Shown piece by piece: positions 41,352 to 50,152 of a stretch of 64,000 nt of DNA (position 1 is the first letter of the stretch; each line of letters begins with the position of its first letter). Source of the DNA: JACVRW01 sp963811055 (lineage in GTDB: Bacteria; Actinomycetota; Thermoleophilia; Solirubrobacterales; Thermoleophilaceae); NCBI GenBank assembly GCA_963811055.1, contig CAWEPQ010000010.1:106789-170788 (forward strand). Direction: 5' to 3'. The translations under genes and the position numbers were made by a program. The notes under the pieces are model-generated. The model had not been told where the DNA came from, made no database searches, and was given only the letters and a program-made list of their open reading frames with translations.

Positions 41352-42032
41352 CTACGCGGCGTTGAGGAGCTTGCCCGCGTCGCGGAAGGTCTTGACCTCG
41401 CCGTCGGGCTTCTTGGCGCCCTCGATGACCTCCGCGTGCCGGTTGACCCAGATCACGGGGATCTTCAGCTTGAGGCAGGGCTCCACGTCCGTCGGGTAGC
41501 CCGATGCGATGTGCACCCAATTCTTCTTGAGGCCCGCGATGCGGCGCTGGCACTCCTTGAAATGGGCGGGATCGGGCTTGTAGCTGCGCACCTGCTGTGC
41601 GGTGACCACGAGGTCGAAGTCGGTGCGGAAGTGCCTGCGCGTGGCCCCGAGCAGCTTGTCGTCGATGTTCGACAGGATGCCGGTCTCGTACTTCTTGCCG
41701 AAGCGCTCGAGCTGCGCGTTGGTCTCCCGGAAGGGCATCCAGCGCGGAACGCTGTCGGGCAGGAAGTTCGAGCGCGAGGGCTCCAGGTCCCAGCCCAACT
41801 CGGCCGCCACGCGGACCGCCGTGCGGCGAAGAACCTCCGCGTAGAGCTCGTAGGAGCCGCGCTGGATCTCGCGCTGAACCTCGATGAAGCGCGGAACGAG
41901 CACGTCGCGGTCGATCGTGAAGCCATCACGATCGGCCTCCTTCTGGAATGCCTCGTACACCCCGGTCTCCCAGTCGATGAGAGAGCCGTAACAGTCGAAG
42001 GTGACGAACTTAACGTCTTTGGGAAGTGCCAT
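41352..42032 (-). CDS. Haloacid dehalogenase type II-like HAD hydrolase
   Basis: 226 residues, full length for 2-haloacid dehalogenase-like HAD proteins. Motif I is VTFDCYGSLIDW with the nucleophile Asp; motif II is GILSNIDD; the Lys of motif III is in VRSYKPDPAHF; motif IV is in HIASGYPTDVEPC. The Asp usually placed after the Gly in motif IV is not in the standard spot. Removal of halide from 2-haloacids or a related phosphatase reaction is possible. Followed by the MBL gene. Confidence 0.85.
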   Translation of the reverse strand: MALPKDVKFVTFDCYGSLIDWETGVYEAFQKEADRDGFTIDRDVLVPRFIEVQREIQRGSYELYAEVLRRTAVRVAAELGWDLEPSRSNFLPDSVPRWMPFRETNAQLERFGKKYETGILSNIDDKLLGATRRHFRTDFDLVVTAQQVRSYKPDPAHFKECQRRIAGLKKNWVHIASGYPTDVEPCLKLKIPVIWVNRHAEVIEGAKKPDGEVKTFRDAGKLLNAA

Positions 42033-42091
42033 TTGGCCTTGCGATAGGGTCAGCCGCCGTCTGGCGCGCGGCGCAGCACTCTATCTACCTA

Positions 42092-43231
42092 ATGGACCTC
42101 CTCGAATACCAAGGCAAGCAGCTGTTCTCCAAGCACGGCGTGCCCGTGCCGGACGGCCGGCATGCCACCTCGGTCGCCGAGGCCGTGGAAGCCGCTCAGG
42201 AACTGGGATACCCGGTCGTCGTCAAGGCGCAGGTCCAGATCGGCGGGCGCGGCAAGGCCGGTGGAATCAAGCTGGCCGCCGACAGCTCGGAGGCGGAGAC
42301 GCACGCCAAGGCCATCCTCGGGATGGACATCCGCGGGCTCACGGTCCACGAGCTCTACGTGGAGAGCGCGTCCGACATCGACGAGGAGTACTACGCCGCG
42401 ATCGTGTTCGACCGCGGTGCCAAGAAGCCGATGGCCATGCTCTCGCGCATGGGCGGCATGGACGTGGAGGCGATCGTCGAGGAGGACCCCGAGGCGATGG
42501 CCAAGCTCCACGTTGACCCGCTGATCGGCTTCCAGGACTTCCACGGCCGCCGGCTCGCGTACGACGCCGGCATCGCCGCCGACGTGATCCGGCCGGTGGG
42601 GGCGATGCTCGCCAGGCTCTACGACATGTTCGTGGCCGAGGACGCGATGCTCGTCGAGGTCAATCCGCTGCTGGTCACGAAGGCCCGCGAGGTCGTGGCC
42701 CTGGACGCGAAGGTCACGCTGGACGACAACGCGCTCTACCGCCATCCCGACTCGGCCGAGTTCCGGAACATCTCGGCCGAGGACCCGCAGGAGCGGATGG
42801 CGAAGGAGCGGGGCCTCACCTACGTGTCGCTCGACGGCAACATCGGGATCCTCGGCAACGGCGCCGGCCTCGTGATGTCCACGCTCGACGTGGTCGCGCA
42901 GGCGGGCGGCCGCCCCGCGAACTTCCTCGACGCGGGCGGCGGCTCCAAGGCCGAGGCGATCACGAGCGCCGTCGAGGTCATCCTCTCCAACCCCGAGGTG
43001 ACCGCCGTCCTCTTCAACATCTTCGGAGGCATCACACGCTGCGACGAGGTGGCCCGCGGCCTGATCCAGGCATTCGCCCAGATCGAGCCCACCGTCCCGT
43101 TCGTGGTCAGGCTCGACGGCACCAACGACGTGGAGGGCCGGCGCCTCCTGGCCGAGGCCAACCTGCCGAACGTGCACACGGAGTCCACGATGCTCGACGC
43201 GGCCAACCGGGTAGTGGAGCTGGCGCGCTAG
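42092..43231 (+). CDS. sucC: Succinyl-CoA synthetase beta subunit
   Basis: 379 residues from ATG 42092 (MDLLEYQGKQLFSKHGVPVP), the canonical start; the frame is open further upstream but not coding. ATP-grasp domain with VVKAQVQIGGRGKAGGIKLA, EVNPLLVT and NIFGGITRCDEVA. Works with SucD to convert succinyl-CoA and ADP (or GDP) to succinate and ATP in the TCA cycle. Directly adjoins sucD with no gap. Confidence 0.96.
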   Translation: MDLLEYQGKQLFSKHGVPVPDGRHATSVAEAVEAAQELGYPVVVKAQVQIGGRGKAGGIKLAADSSEAETHAKAILGMDIRGLTVHELYVESASDIDEEYYAAIVFDRGAKKPMAMLSRMGGMDVEAIVEEDPEAMAKLHVDPLIGFQDFHGRRLAYDAGIAADVIRPVGAMLARLYDMFVAEDAMLVEVNPLLVTKAREVVALDAKVTLDDNALYRHPDSAEFRNISAEDPQERMAKERGLTYVSLDGNIGILGNGAGLVMSTLDVVAQAGGRPANFLDAGGGSKAEAITSAVEVILSNPEVTAVLFNIFGGITRCDEVARGLIQAFAQIEPTVPFVVRLDGTNDVEGRRLLAEANLPNVHTESTMLDAANRVVELAR

Positions 43232-44113
43232 ATGGCCGTCCTCGTAGACAGCGACACGCGGCTCTGCGTGTCTGGCATCACCGGCCGCGAGGGCACCTTC
43301 CACTCGCTCAACAACCGCACCTACGGCACCCAGGTGGTGTCCGGGGTCACCCCCGGCAAGGGCGGCCAGGACGTGGAGGGCATCCCGGTGTTCGACACCT
43401 TCCACCAGGCCGTGGAGGAGACCGGTGCCAACACCGCGATGGTGTTCGTGCCGCCGCGGTTCGCGGCGGACTCGATCCTCGAGGCCGAGGACGCCGGCAT
43501 CGAGCTGATCGTGACCATCACCGAGGGCATCCCCGCCCACGACGAGCTCAAGGTCTACAACCACCTCGCCCGCAACCCGAACGTGCGGCTGGTGGGCCCT
43601 AACTGCCCCGGGATCCTCTCCCCGGGCAAGGCGAACGTGGGAATCATCCCCGCCTCCTTCTTCAAGGAGGGCAACGTCGGCGTGGTTTCCCGCTCCGGCA
43701 CGCTCACCTACCAGATCGGCAACGAGCTGGCCCAGAGCGGGTTCGGGAACAGCTCGATCGTGGGCATCGGCGGCGACCCGGTGCCGGGCTCGAGCTTCAT
43801 CGACGTGATCGAGCTGTTCGAGGCCGATCCGGAGACCGAGCTGATCGTGCTGTCGGGCGAGATCGGCGGCGACGCCGAGGAGCGTGCGGCGGACTACATC
43901 GCCGATCACGTGACCAAGCCGGTGGTGGCCTACATCGCCGGCTTCACCGCTCCGCCCGGCAAGACGATGGGGCACGCCGGCGCGATCGTCTCCGGCTCCG
44001 CCGGCACCGCCCAGGCGAAGGCCGAGGCGCTCGAGGCCAAGGGCGTGCGGGTGGGCCGCAACCCCACTCAGGTCGCGGAGATCGCGATCGAAGTGCTCGG
44101 CGCCCGCGTCTAG
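43232..44113 (+). CDS. sucD: Succinyl-CoA synthetase alpha subunit
   Basis: 293 residues, ATG immediately after the sucC stop. CoA-binding Rossmann domain (CVSGITGREGTFHS, GVTPGKGGQ) and ligase domain. The phosphorylated His is H248 in GKTMGHAGAIVSG. PNCPGILSPGKANVGI is the usual family segment. The stop shares CTAG with the convergent anti-sigma-like gene. Confidence 0.96.
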   Translation: MAVLVDSDTRLCVSGITGREGTFHSLNNRTYGTQVVSGVTPGKGGQDVEGIPVFDTFHQAVEETGANTAMVFVPPRFAADSILEAEDAGIELIVTITEGIPAHDELKVYNHLARNPNVRLVGPNCPGILSPGKANVGIIPASFFKEGNVGVVSRSGTLTYQIGNELAQSGFGNSSIVGIGGDPVPGSSFIDVIELFEADPETELIVLSGEIGGDAEERAADYIADHVTKPVVAYIAGFTAPPGKTMGHAGAIVSGSAGTAQAKAEALEAKGVRVGRNPTQVAEIAIEVLGARV

Positions 44114-44961
44114 GGCGCTTCGAGCAGCTCCGCCATCGGCGTGCGCATCAGGCTCTCGCCGCTGTGATTCGGGTTGTCGTCGATCGGCTCGCGCGAGACG
44201 TCGATGAACTTGTAGCCGGCCGGATCCACCGGCAGGACCTTGTTCACCTCGAGCGAGCTGCCCACCACGCGGTCCACGAGCACGGCGTCGGTCAGGTCGT
44301 TGTAGAGCCAGACCGCGTAGGCCTCTTCGCGCGGCGGCAGGTCGGTGAGGGACATCACCAGCCTGCTGTCGGTCCCGCTCCCCTCGATCCTCGCGGTGCC
44401 CCGACCGGGGAAGTCCGGGGCGATCGCGGTCAGCTGAACGCTCTTGGCCTCCGGCGGCGCCGGAGCCGGCGCCTGCGCCGTGGCCGCGGAGCCCTTCTCG
44501 TCATCCGAGTCGCCGCCGAAGAGCACCAGGCCGATGAACGCCCCGAGAAGCGCGCCCACCACGATCACGGCGACGACCACGAGCGGACGGCGGCGATCGC
44601 GCTTGGGCGCCGCGACGGGCGCCGGCGGCGCTACGGAAACGGGTGGCTCGGGTGGAGGCGAAGCCGCGGCCGGCGGGTCGGGCACGCCGTTCTTGGTGTC
44701 GTCGGGCCACTCCGTCGCCGGCATCTCAGCGAGCTCATCGGACAACCTGGCGCGTTCGGCGTCGTCGTAGATGCCGAGGTCCGCGGCCAGCCGGTCGAGC
44801 GCGGCCGCACGGCGGTGAACAACCTCTTCCGGCTGCAAACGGAGCACAGCGGCCACCACGTCGTCCTTGACCTTGCGGCGTAGCGAGAGGTCCAGGACGG
44901 CCCGATCCTGTGGATCAGCCTTCTGGAGCGATCTCCCGATTTCAGATTCCCGGGTTAGCAT
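44110..44961 (-). CDS. Anti-sigma factor-like membrane protein with sigma-4-like N-terminus
   Basis: 283 residues. Residues 15-65 (DPQDRAVLDLSLRRKVKDDV, then RLQPEEVVHRRAAALDRLAADLG) look like a sigma-region-4 or related helix-turn-helix. A Pro/Ala linker leads to one membrane helix (about 127-149: LVVVAVIVVGALLGAFIGLVLF). The exported C-terminus ends in a domain like that of the RskA anti-sigma-K family: YAVWLYNDLTDAVL, KFIDVSREPIDDNPNHSGESLM. No sigma factor gene is adjacent. It is divergent from the DUF4397 gene, the two ATGs being only six bases apart. Possibly a membrane sensor controlling that surface protein. Confidence 0.72.
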   Translation of the reverse strand: MLTRESEIGRSLQKADPQDRAVLDLSLRRKVKDDVVAAVLRLQPEEVVHRRAAALDRLAADLGIYDDAERARLSDELAEMPATEWPDDTKNGVPDPPAAASPPPEPPVSVAPPAPVAAPKRDRRRPLVVVAVIVVGALLGAFIGLVLFGGDSDDEKGSAATAQAPAPAPPEAKSVQLTAIAPDFPGRGTARIEGSGTDSRLVMSLTDLPPREEAYAVWLYNDLTDAVLVDRVVGSSLEVNKVLPVDPAGYKFIDVSREPIDDNPNHSGESLMRTPMAELLEAP

Positions 44962-44967
44962 GACTAG

Positions 44968-46854
44968 ATGAAGCGAAGCACAGCCAAGAAGGGCGCGACG
45001 CTCGGAGCAGCCGCACTCACTTCGATCGTAATACCGACTATGCCTTCTCAGGCGCAGTCAGACCAAACTCAGGTCCGTTTCCTGCATGCCGTCGCCGGCG
45101 CGGGACCGGCCTCGCTGCTGGTTGAGAAGGGCGGTCCGAAGCTTCCGTCCGCCTTCGCAAAGCCGAGTGGATACCAGGTCTTTCGTCCAGGACAGACACG
45201 CCTCCGACTTATCCTGAACGGCCAGTCTTCGCCGGTTGCCAGCGAGGTGGTCCGCCTCGGTCCGGGCAAGCACACCGTGGTTGCCGTGGGCACCGACAAG
45301 GGCGTCGACCTCCTCGTGTACCAGGACGACGGCGTCGAGCCCGGCAAGGCCACCCTCCGGGCGGTCCACGTGGCGTCCGAGGTCGGCAAGGCCGACGTCC
45401 GCGTTGACGGCAAGGTCGTGGCCTCCGGCGTTGGGCTCGGTGACGACACCGGCTATCTCGCCGTGCCCCCCGGCCGCCACTCCGTGGCCGTCACCCGTCC
45501 CGGCGGCGAGGGCGGCGCTCTCGTCGAGGCGACCGTGCGGGCCGTCACCGGCTCCGCATCCAGCGGCTTCGTGGTGGGCAGCGCGGGCATGCCCGCACAG
45601 ATCGTGCTCACCTCCGACGGGACCGCCGGTCCCGTCACGGCCCCGGCCACGGGCCTGGGCGGCGCCACCTCGAGCGGCGCCTGGCTGCTCATCCTCGGCT
45701 CCTCCCTCATCGGCGGCTCGCTCGGCGGTGCCTCCTACGTGATGGCGCGGCGCAGGCGCTCGCGCGGTGCCCTGCAGGTGGCCACCCCGGCCCTGAGCGC
45801 AGGGCCGCCCGCCCCGTCGTCCGTTGCGGCCGGCCCGCCGCTGATCGAGTCCAAGGAGCAGGTCATCGAGGTGCCGGCGATCATCGAGGCGCCCGCCGTC
45901 ATCGAGGCGCCCGCCGTGATCGAGGCGCCCGTTGTCGCCACGCCGCGACCGCTGCCCACCCTTCCCCCCATGTCGCCGCGGCCCTCGACCGTGCTGGCGG
46001 CCGCCGGCTCGGACAACGGATCCGCGCTTGAGTCCAACGGCAATGGCCACCACCCGGCCGAGTCCGAGGAAGCGGTCCTCGAGACGCCCGCCGCGCCCGC
46101 GCTCTGGACCCCGCCCCCGGGCGAGCGCTGGGCTCCCGCTCCGGCGCCCACCGGCCGCTTCGCGCGCTCGGAGCCCGAGGACGCGCCCGTGCCGGCGCCC
46201 CCGGCGTTCCCGCGCTTCGTACGGCCCGACCCGGAGCCCGCGCCCGACGCGGTGCCGACCGGCGAGGCCGTGCCTCCCACCCCGTATCTGTTCGGCACGC
46301 CAGCGGCCGATGCCCCGGCGCCCGACGCCGAGCGGCCCCTGTCGCCCTGGCCCGAGGGTCCGGCGGCCACGCCCTACCCGCCGGTCACGCCGGCGCAGCC
46401 CGAGCCCGCCGCTCCCGAGGCGGACGAGCCCTGGACCGGATCCTGGATCGCCGAGCCCGCGGCCGAGACGGTGTCGGCTCCCGAGCCGCCCGCCACGTTC
46501 TCCCCGGAGCCAGAGCCCGCCGCCGAAGTCGTGGTCGAGCCCACCGAGGTCGTCGAGGTGCCCGCGCCCGTGGAGGTCGTCGAGGAGATCGTCGTCGACG
46601 CCGTCGAGGTCGTCGAGACGCCCGCGCCCGTCGAGGAGCCCGAGGCCGCCACGGAGGAGTTCGAGGCCGTTGCCACGGAGCCCGTGCCGGTGGAGGAGCC
46701 TTCAGCCGTTCGAACCTGGAGCAGCACCACCAGCACCCGTCCCGCCAGCGCCGCCGGCGCGGATCGTCCGCACAAGGTGAACTTCCTAGTCGTGTCGGGA
46801 GCCGCGCTGGTCGTGACCGGTCTCATCGCAGCGCGCCGCGGTGGGCGCCACTAG
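44968..46854 (+). CDS. DUF4397 surface protein with two membrane segments and acidic Pro-rich tail
   Basis: 628 residues. Signal region (AALTSIVIPTMPSQAQS), then a DUF4397 beta-domain pair (about 33-215): VRFLHAVAGAGPASLLVEKGG, LRAVHVASEVGKADVRVDGK. At about 222-265 is APATGLGG plus a hydrophobic segment plus RRRRSR, resembling a sortase sorting signal but not at the C-terminus. A 350-residue Pro/Glu/Ala-rich stretch with repeats follows, then a second hydrophobic segment ending IAARRGGRH. A frameshifted sortase gene overlaps the 3' end. Likely cell-surface; how the tail is oriented is unclear. Confidence 0.75.
   Translation: MKRSTAKKGATLGAAALTSIVIPTMPSQAQSDQTQVRFLHAVAGAGPASLLVEKGGPKLPSAFAKPSGYQVFRPGQTRLRLILNGQSSPVASEVVRLGPGKHTVVAVGTDKGVDLLVYQDDGVEPGKATLRAVHVASEVGKADVRVDGKVVASGVGLGDDTGYLAVPPGRHSVAVTRPGGEGGALVEATVRAVTGSASSGFVVGSAGMPAQIVLTSDGTAGPVTAPATGLGGATSSGAWLLILGSSLIGGSLGGASYVMARRRRSRGALQVATPALSAGPPAPSSVAAGPPLIESKEQVIEVPAIIEAPAVIEAPAVIEAPVVATPRPLPTLPPMSPRPSTVLAAAGSDNGSALESNGNGHHPAESEEAVLETPAAPALWTPPPGERWAPAPAPTGRFARSEPEDAPVPAPPAFPRFVRPDPEPAPDAVPTGEAVPPTPYLFGTPAADAPAPDAERPLSPWPEGPAATPYPPVTPAQPEPAAPEADEPWTGSWIAEPAAETVSAPEPPATFSPEPEPAAEVVVEPTEVVEVPAPVEVVEEIVVDAVEVVETPAPVEEPEAATEEFEAVATEPVPVEEPSAVRTWSSTTSTRPASAAGADRPHKVNFLVVSGAALVVTGLIAARRGGRH
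45862..45933 (+). repeat. Four in-frame 18-bp tandem repeats
   Basis: Units GTCATCGAGGTGCCGGCG, ATCATCGAGGCGCCCGCC, GTCATCGAGGCGCCCGCC and GTGATCGAGGCGCCCGTT encode the hexad (V/I)IE(V/A)PA repeated in the tail of the DUF4397 protein. Copy number may vary between strains. Confidence 0.8.
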
Positions 46855-47543
46855 CCGCATCCGCCCAGCCGCCGGCCTCCTGCTGTCGATCATCGTGTCA
46901 GCCGCGCTCGCTGGGGCCGCGGCGGCCCTGCTCGCGCCCGGGAAGGAGTCGATCGGCCTGTCGCACGAGCCCGCGCAGGTGACGGCGCCGACGGTGGGGT
47001 CGCTCATGGCCGCACTGACGCTCGATCCGACCCAGGCCCGGAACAAGGTCAGCCTCCCGCCGGCCCCCAAGCACGAGCCGGCGGCCACGGCGAGCCGGCC
47101 GGAGCGCCGGCCCGGTGTGCCCGATCGGATCTCCATACCCGCCGCCGGCAGCTCGGGGCCCGTCCAGCGCATGGGTGTCCAGCACGGCGAGCTCCAGATC
47201 CCGCCGCCGGGACGGGCGGGCTGGTTCGCCGGCGGGCCGAGGCCCGGCGAGCTCGGACGCGCGGTGATCGTGAGCCACGTGGACTCCAAGGAAGGTCCGG
47301 CGCTCTTCTACAGCCTCCTGCAGCAGCCGCTCGGAAGCCGCATCAGCGTCCGCGACAACCGCGGCGTGACCCACCGCTTTGCCGTGGTGCGCCGGCGCCA
47401 GATCGAGAAGAGCCACTTCCCCGCCGGGTCCGTGTACGGAGTGTCGAAGCGGCCGATGCTGGTGCTGGTCACGCTGCGGCGGCCCGTTCTCACCGGACAC
47501 GGGCTACCGCGACAACGTGATTCTGTACGCCAGAGCCGTCTGA
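46841..47543 (+). pseudogene. Class E/F sortase interrupted by a one-base frameshift at its active site
   Basis: GTG 46841 (overlapping the DUF4397 gene) opens a protein with an N-terminal membrane anchor (LLLSIIVSAALAGAAAALLA), DRISIPAAG and the sortase His in AVIVSHVDSKEGPALFYSL. At 47471-47477 the sequence reads ACG-C-TGC. In the current frame the Cys box is lost (VTLRRPVL). Skipping one base gives VT-CGGPFSPDTGYRDNVIL and YARAV plus stop TGA at 47541-47543, which is the expected sortase end with catalytic Cys and Arg. Either a real mutation, a sequencing error or, less likely, programmed slippage. The intact protein would be a sortase for neighbouring surface proteins. Confidence 0.75.
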
Positions 47544-47578
47544 GGCACCCAGCGCCCCGCGTCGTTATCGTGGCTGGC

Positions 47579-48694
47579 ATGTCCGCCGCCACCAACATCT
47601 CGCTCGCGCGGGGAGCCCCGTCGCTCGACATCATCGCCGTCGACGAGCTTCGCGCGGCCTCGCAGCGCGCCTTCGAGCGCGATCCCGCGGGGGCCTTCTC
47701 CTACGGCACGTCTGCCGGCTACCCGCGACTGAACGCCTGGATCGCCGCCAAGCACGGCGTGGAGCCGGACCAGGTGATCGCCACCAACGGGTCGATGCAG
47801 GCGGACGCCTTCCTCTTCCAGCAGATGGTGGGACCCGGCGACCTGGTGGTGGTCGAGGCCCCGACCTACGACCGCACGCTGCTCGCGCTGAAGAACCTGG
47901 GCGCGGAGATCCTCGCGATCCCGCTCGAGCCTGACGGGATCGACGTCGGCGCGCTCGAGCAGGCCCTCGAGGCAGGGGCGCGGCCGCGGCTCGCCCACAT
48001 CATCCCCAACTTCCAGAACCCGGCCGGCTGCACGCTCTCGCTCGACAAGCGCCGGCGCCTGCTCGAGCTGGCCGCGAAGTACGAGTTCACGATCTTCGAG
48101 GACGACCCGTACGTGGAGCTGCGCTTCGAGGGCGAGGACCAGCCCACGATGCTGTCGCTCGACGAGCGCGGGAGCGTGGTGTACGCGTCGTCGTTCTCGA
48201 AGACGGTGTGCCCCGGCATCCGCGTGGGCTACCTGGTGGGCGGCGCCGGGACCATCGGCGCGATCCGCACGATCGCCACGAGCACGTACATCTCGCCGAG
48301 CATGGTGGCGCAGGCGATCGTGGCCGAGTTCTGCGACTCGGGTGCAATCGACGGCTCCATCGCGACGGTCAAGGCGGCGCTGCGCGAGCGCCGCGACGCG
48401 ACCGCTGCCGCGCTCGAGCGCCACCTGCCCGACGCCCGCTTCGTAACCCCGGAGGGCGGGTACTTCCTCTGGGTCGACCTGCCCGAGGGCACCGACGTGG
48501 CGGCGATCGAGAAGGCCGCCGCCGAGCACGGCGTGGTGTTCGTGAAGGGCACCGACTTCCTGCTCGAGGGCGGCGAGAACTCGCTTCGGATCGCCTACTC
48601 GGGGGTCCCACCCGAGCTGATCACGGAGGGCATCGCGCGCATCGCCGCCGCGCGCTCCGAGGTAGCGGAGAGCGTCGTCGGCCAGCAGGCGTGA
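47579..48694 (+). CDS. PLP-dependent aminotransferase, class I/II (2-aminoadipate/ARO8-like)
   Basis: 371 residues from ATG 47579 (MSAATNISLARGAPSLDIIA). Fold type I aminotransferase: AFSYGTSAGYPRLNAWIA, TNGSMQADAFLFQQMVGPGD, PNFQNPAGCTLS, EDDPYVELRFEG, the PLP Lys in YASSFSKTVCPGIRVGY and the substrate Arg in NSLRIAYSG. No N-terminal GntR helix domain. The GTGA overlap couples it to the following membrane gene. Confidence 0.92.
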   Translation: MSAATNISLARGAPSLDIIAVDELRAASQRAFERDPAGAFSYGTSAGYPRLNAWIAAKHGVEPDQVIATNGSMQADAFLFQQMVGPGDLVVVEAPTYDRTLLALKNLGAEILAIPLEPDGIDVGALEQALEAGARPRLAHIIPNFQNPAGCTLSLDKRRRLLELAAKYEFTIFEDDPYVELRFEGEDQPTMLSLDERGSVVYASSFSKTVCPGIRVGYLVGGAGTIGAIRTIATSTYISPSMVAQAIVAEFCDSGAIDGSIATVKAALRERRDATAAALERHLPDARFVTPEGGYFLWVDLPEGTDVAAIEKAAAEHGVVFVKGTDFLLEGGENSLRIAYSGVPPELITEGIARIAAARSEVAESVVGQQA

Positions 48695-49413
48695 CCGGGC
48701 TGGAGCTCGGTCGCCCCCGCGACGTCTCCGCCCTCTTCTCCGACTCGCTGGGCGTCTACTTCCGCAACGCGCCGACCTTCCTGGCGCTGTCCGCCGCCGT
48801 GGTGGTGCCCGTGCACCTGGTGGTGGACGGGGTCGGGATGGAGGAGCTGACGAGCGGTTACGACTCGTCGCCCTCCGCGGTCGAGACCGTGATCCCGACG
48901 CTGGTGAGCTTCCTCGTGGTGGCGCCGCTCATCACGGCGATCTGCATCCACGCCCTCAACGACCTGGCGGCCGGAGGGCGGCCCCGGGCTCGCGCGGCGA
49001 TCATGGCCGGCCTCGATGCGTTCGCGCCGATCTTCTTCGCCGTCGTGCTGATGGGCGTGGGGATCGCGATCGGCCTGGTGCTGCTCGTGCTGCCGGGCAT
49101 CTACCTCGCGGTGCGCTGGTACTTCGTTCCCCAGACCGTCGTGATCGAGGGGGGCCGAGGCACGGGCGCGCTCGATCGCTCCGGGGAGCTGGTGCGCGGC
49201 GTGTGGTGGCGCACCTTCGGGCTGATCGTGCTGGCCAACCTCGCCGCCATCCTGCCGGCCCTGGTGCTCGTGGCGCCGTTCGACGCCCTGGCCGACAGCT
49301 CGAACCGCGCGGTCTGGTCGCTGGTGGGCACGATGGCCACCGAGACGATCACGGCACCGTTCGTGGCGCTCTTCTCGACGCTCCTCTACTACGACCTGCG
49401 CTACCGGCCGTAG
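48691..49413 (+). CDS. Multi-pass membrane protein of unknown function
   Basis: 240 residues, GTG 48691 overlapping the aminotransferase stop by 4 nt. About six helices: FLALSAAVVVPVHLVVDG, VSFLVVAPLITAICIHAL, FFAVVLMGVGIAIGLVLLVLPGIYLAV and others. The loop VRWYFVPQTVVIEGGRGTGALDRSGELVRG resembles the glycerophosphodiester-phosphodiesterase-like or DUF975-type membrane domains, in which this segment is conserved. Function unknown. Its 3' end overlaps the DtxR gene by 13 b. Confidence 0.7.
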   Translation: MTGLELGRPRDVSALFSDSLGVYFRNAPTFLALSAAVVVPVHLVVDGVGMEELTSGYDSSPSAVETVIPTLVSFLVVAPLITAICIHALNDLAAGGRPRARAAIMAGLDAFAPIFFAVVLMGVGIAIGLVLLVLPGIYLAVRWYFVPQTVVIEGGRGTGALDRSGELVRGVWWRTFGLIVLANLAAILPALVLVAPFDALADSSNRAVWSLVGTMATETITAPFVALFSTLLYYDLRYRP

Positions 49414-50111
49414 CGCTCGCGGCCCAGCACGAGCTGGTCCGGCAGCGCCACGCGGGCGGGCGGCGAGGGGTCCGCGACTACAGACACGGTCTCCGCGACG
49501 CTGCGCGTGATCGCCATGCGCCCGCCGTCCACCTCGATGGCCACCTCGTCCCCGGAGTGGGAGAGCGTGCCCTCCAGGCCGGGCTGCAGCCCGCTGTCCA
49601 TCAGGTAGTGGAGGAGATCCTCCGCCTCGTTCTCGAAGCGGAGCACGCGCACCTTGGCGCCCTCCTCCACGTCGGCCAGCGGCACGCCCATCTCGCGCGC
49701 GCCCTCGAAGATCGGATGGCCGTGCGGGCAGGTCTTGGCGTCGCCGATCGCGCGCAGCATGCGCTCCTCGACCACCGGCGACATCCAGTGCTCGAGGCGC
49801 TCGGCCTCCTCGTGGACCTGGTCCCAGGGGATGTCGAAGACATCGGTGAGGAAGCGCTCGATCAGCCGGTGCCGGCGCACGATCTGTGCGGCGTGCTCCA
49901 TGCCGGTCTCGGTGAACTCGAGCGACTTGTCCGGGTCGCGCGTGACGTAGCCGTCGGACTCGAGGCGGCCGATCATCTCGTGCACCGTCGGCGCGGACAC
50001 CTGCATGGCGCGCGCGATGTTGGCTCCGGTGATCGGCAGGCCGGCCTCCTGGAGCCAGTACATGATCTGGAGGTACTCCTCCTCGGCGACTGTGGCCTGT
50101 TCCTGAGACAT
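49401..50111 (-). CDS. DtxR/MntR family metal-dependent regulator
   Basis: 236 residues, the long form with an SH3-like C-terminus. N-terminal winged helix: EEEYLQIMYWLQEAGLPITG, IARAMQVSAPTVHEMIGRLESDGYV. The dimerisation and metal domain shows HAAQIVRRHRLIERFLTDVFDIPWDQVHEEAERLEH and CPHGHPIF. The C-terminal FeoA-like domain starts at about 150 (VEEGAKVRVLRFENEAE). Fe2+ or Mn2+ corepressor; targets unknown. No metal transporter is adjacent in the window. Confidence 0.9.
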   Translation of the reverse strand: MSQEQATVAEEEYLQIMYWLQEAGLPITGANIARAMQVSAPTVHEMIGRLESDGYVTRDPDKSLEFTETGMEHAAQIVRRHRLIERFLTDVFDIPWDQVHEEAERLEHWMSPVVEERMLRAIGDAKTCPHGHPIFEGAREMGVPLADVEEGAKVRVLRFENEAEDLLHYLMDSGLQPGLEGTLSHSGDEVAIEVDGGRMAITRSVAETVSVVADPSPPARVALPDQLVLGRERYGR

Positions 50112-50152
50112 CGCGAGGATCCTAGCGCCCGCGCCTCAGTACGGTTCAGGGC

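Noticed and set aside
42089..43975. 628-codon minus-strand frame opposite sucC/sucD
   Set aside because: Antisense of two unmistakable enzymes.
45862..45933. Possible CRISPR-like array
   Set aside because: Repeats are 18 b, contiguous, in frame with the DUF4397 protein and without spacers.
46841..48694. Apparent sortase-aminotransferase fusion
   Set aside because: The sortase frame is broken at 47474; after correction it stops at 47543, and the aminotransferase has its own ATG at 47579.
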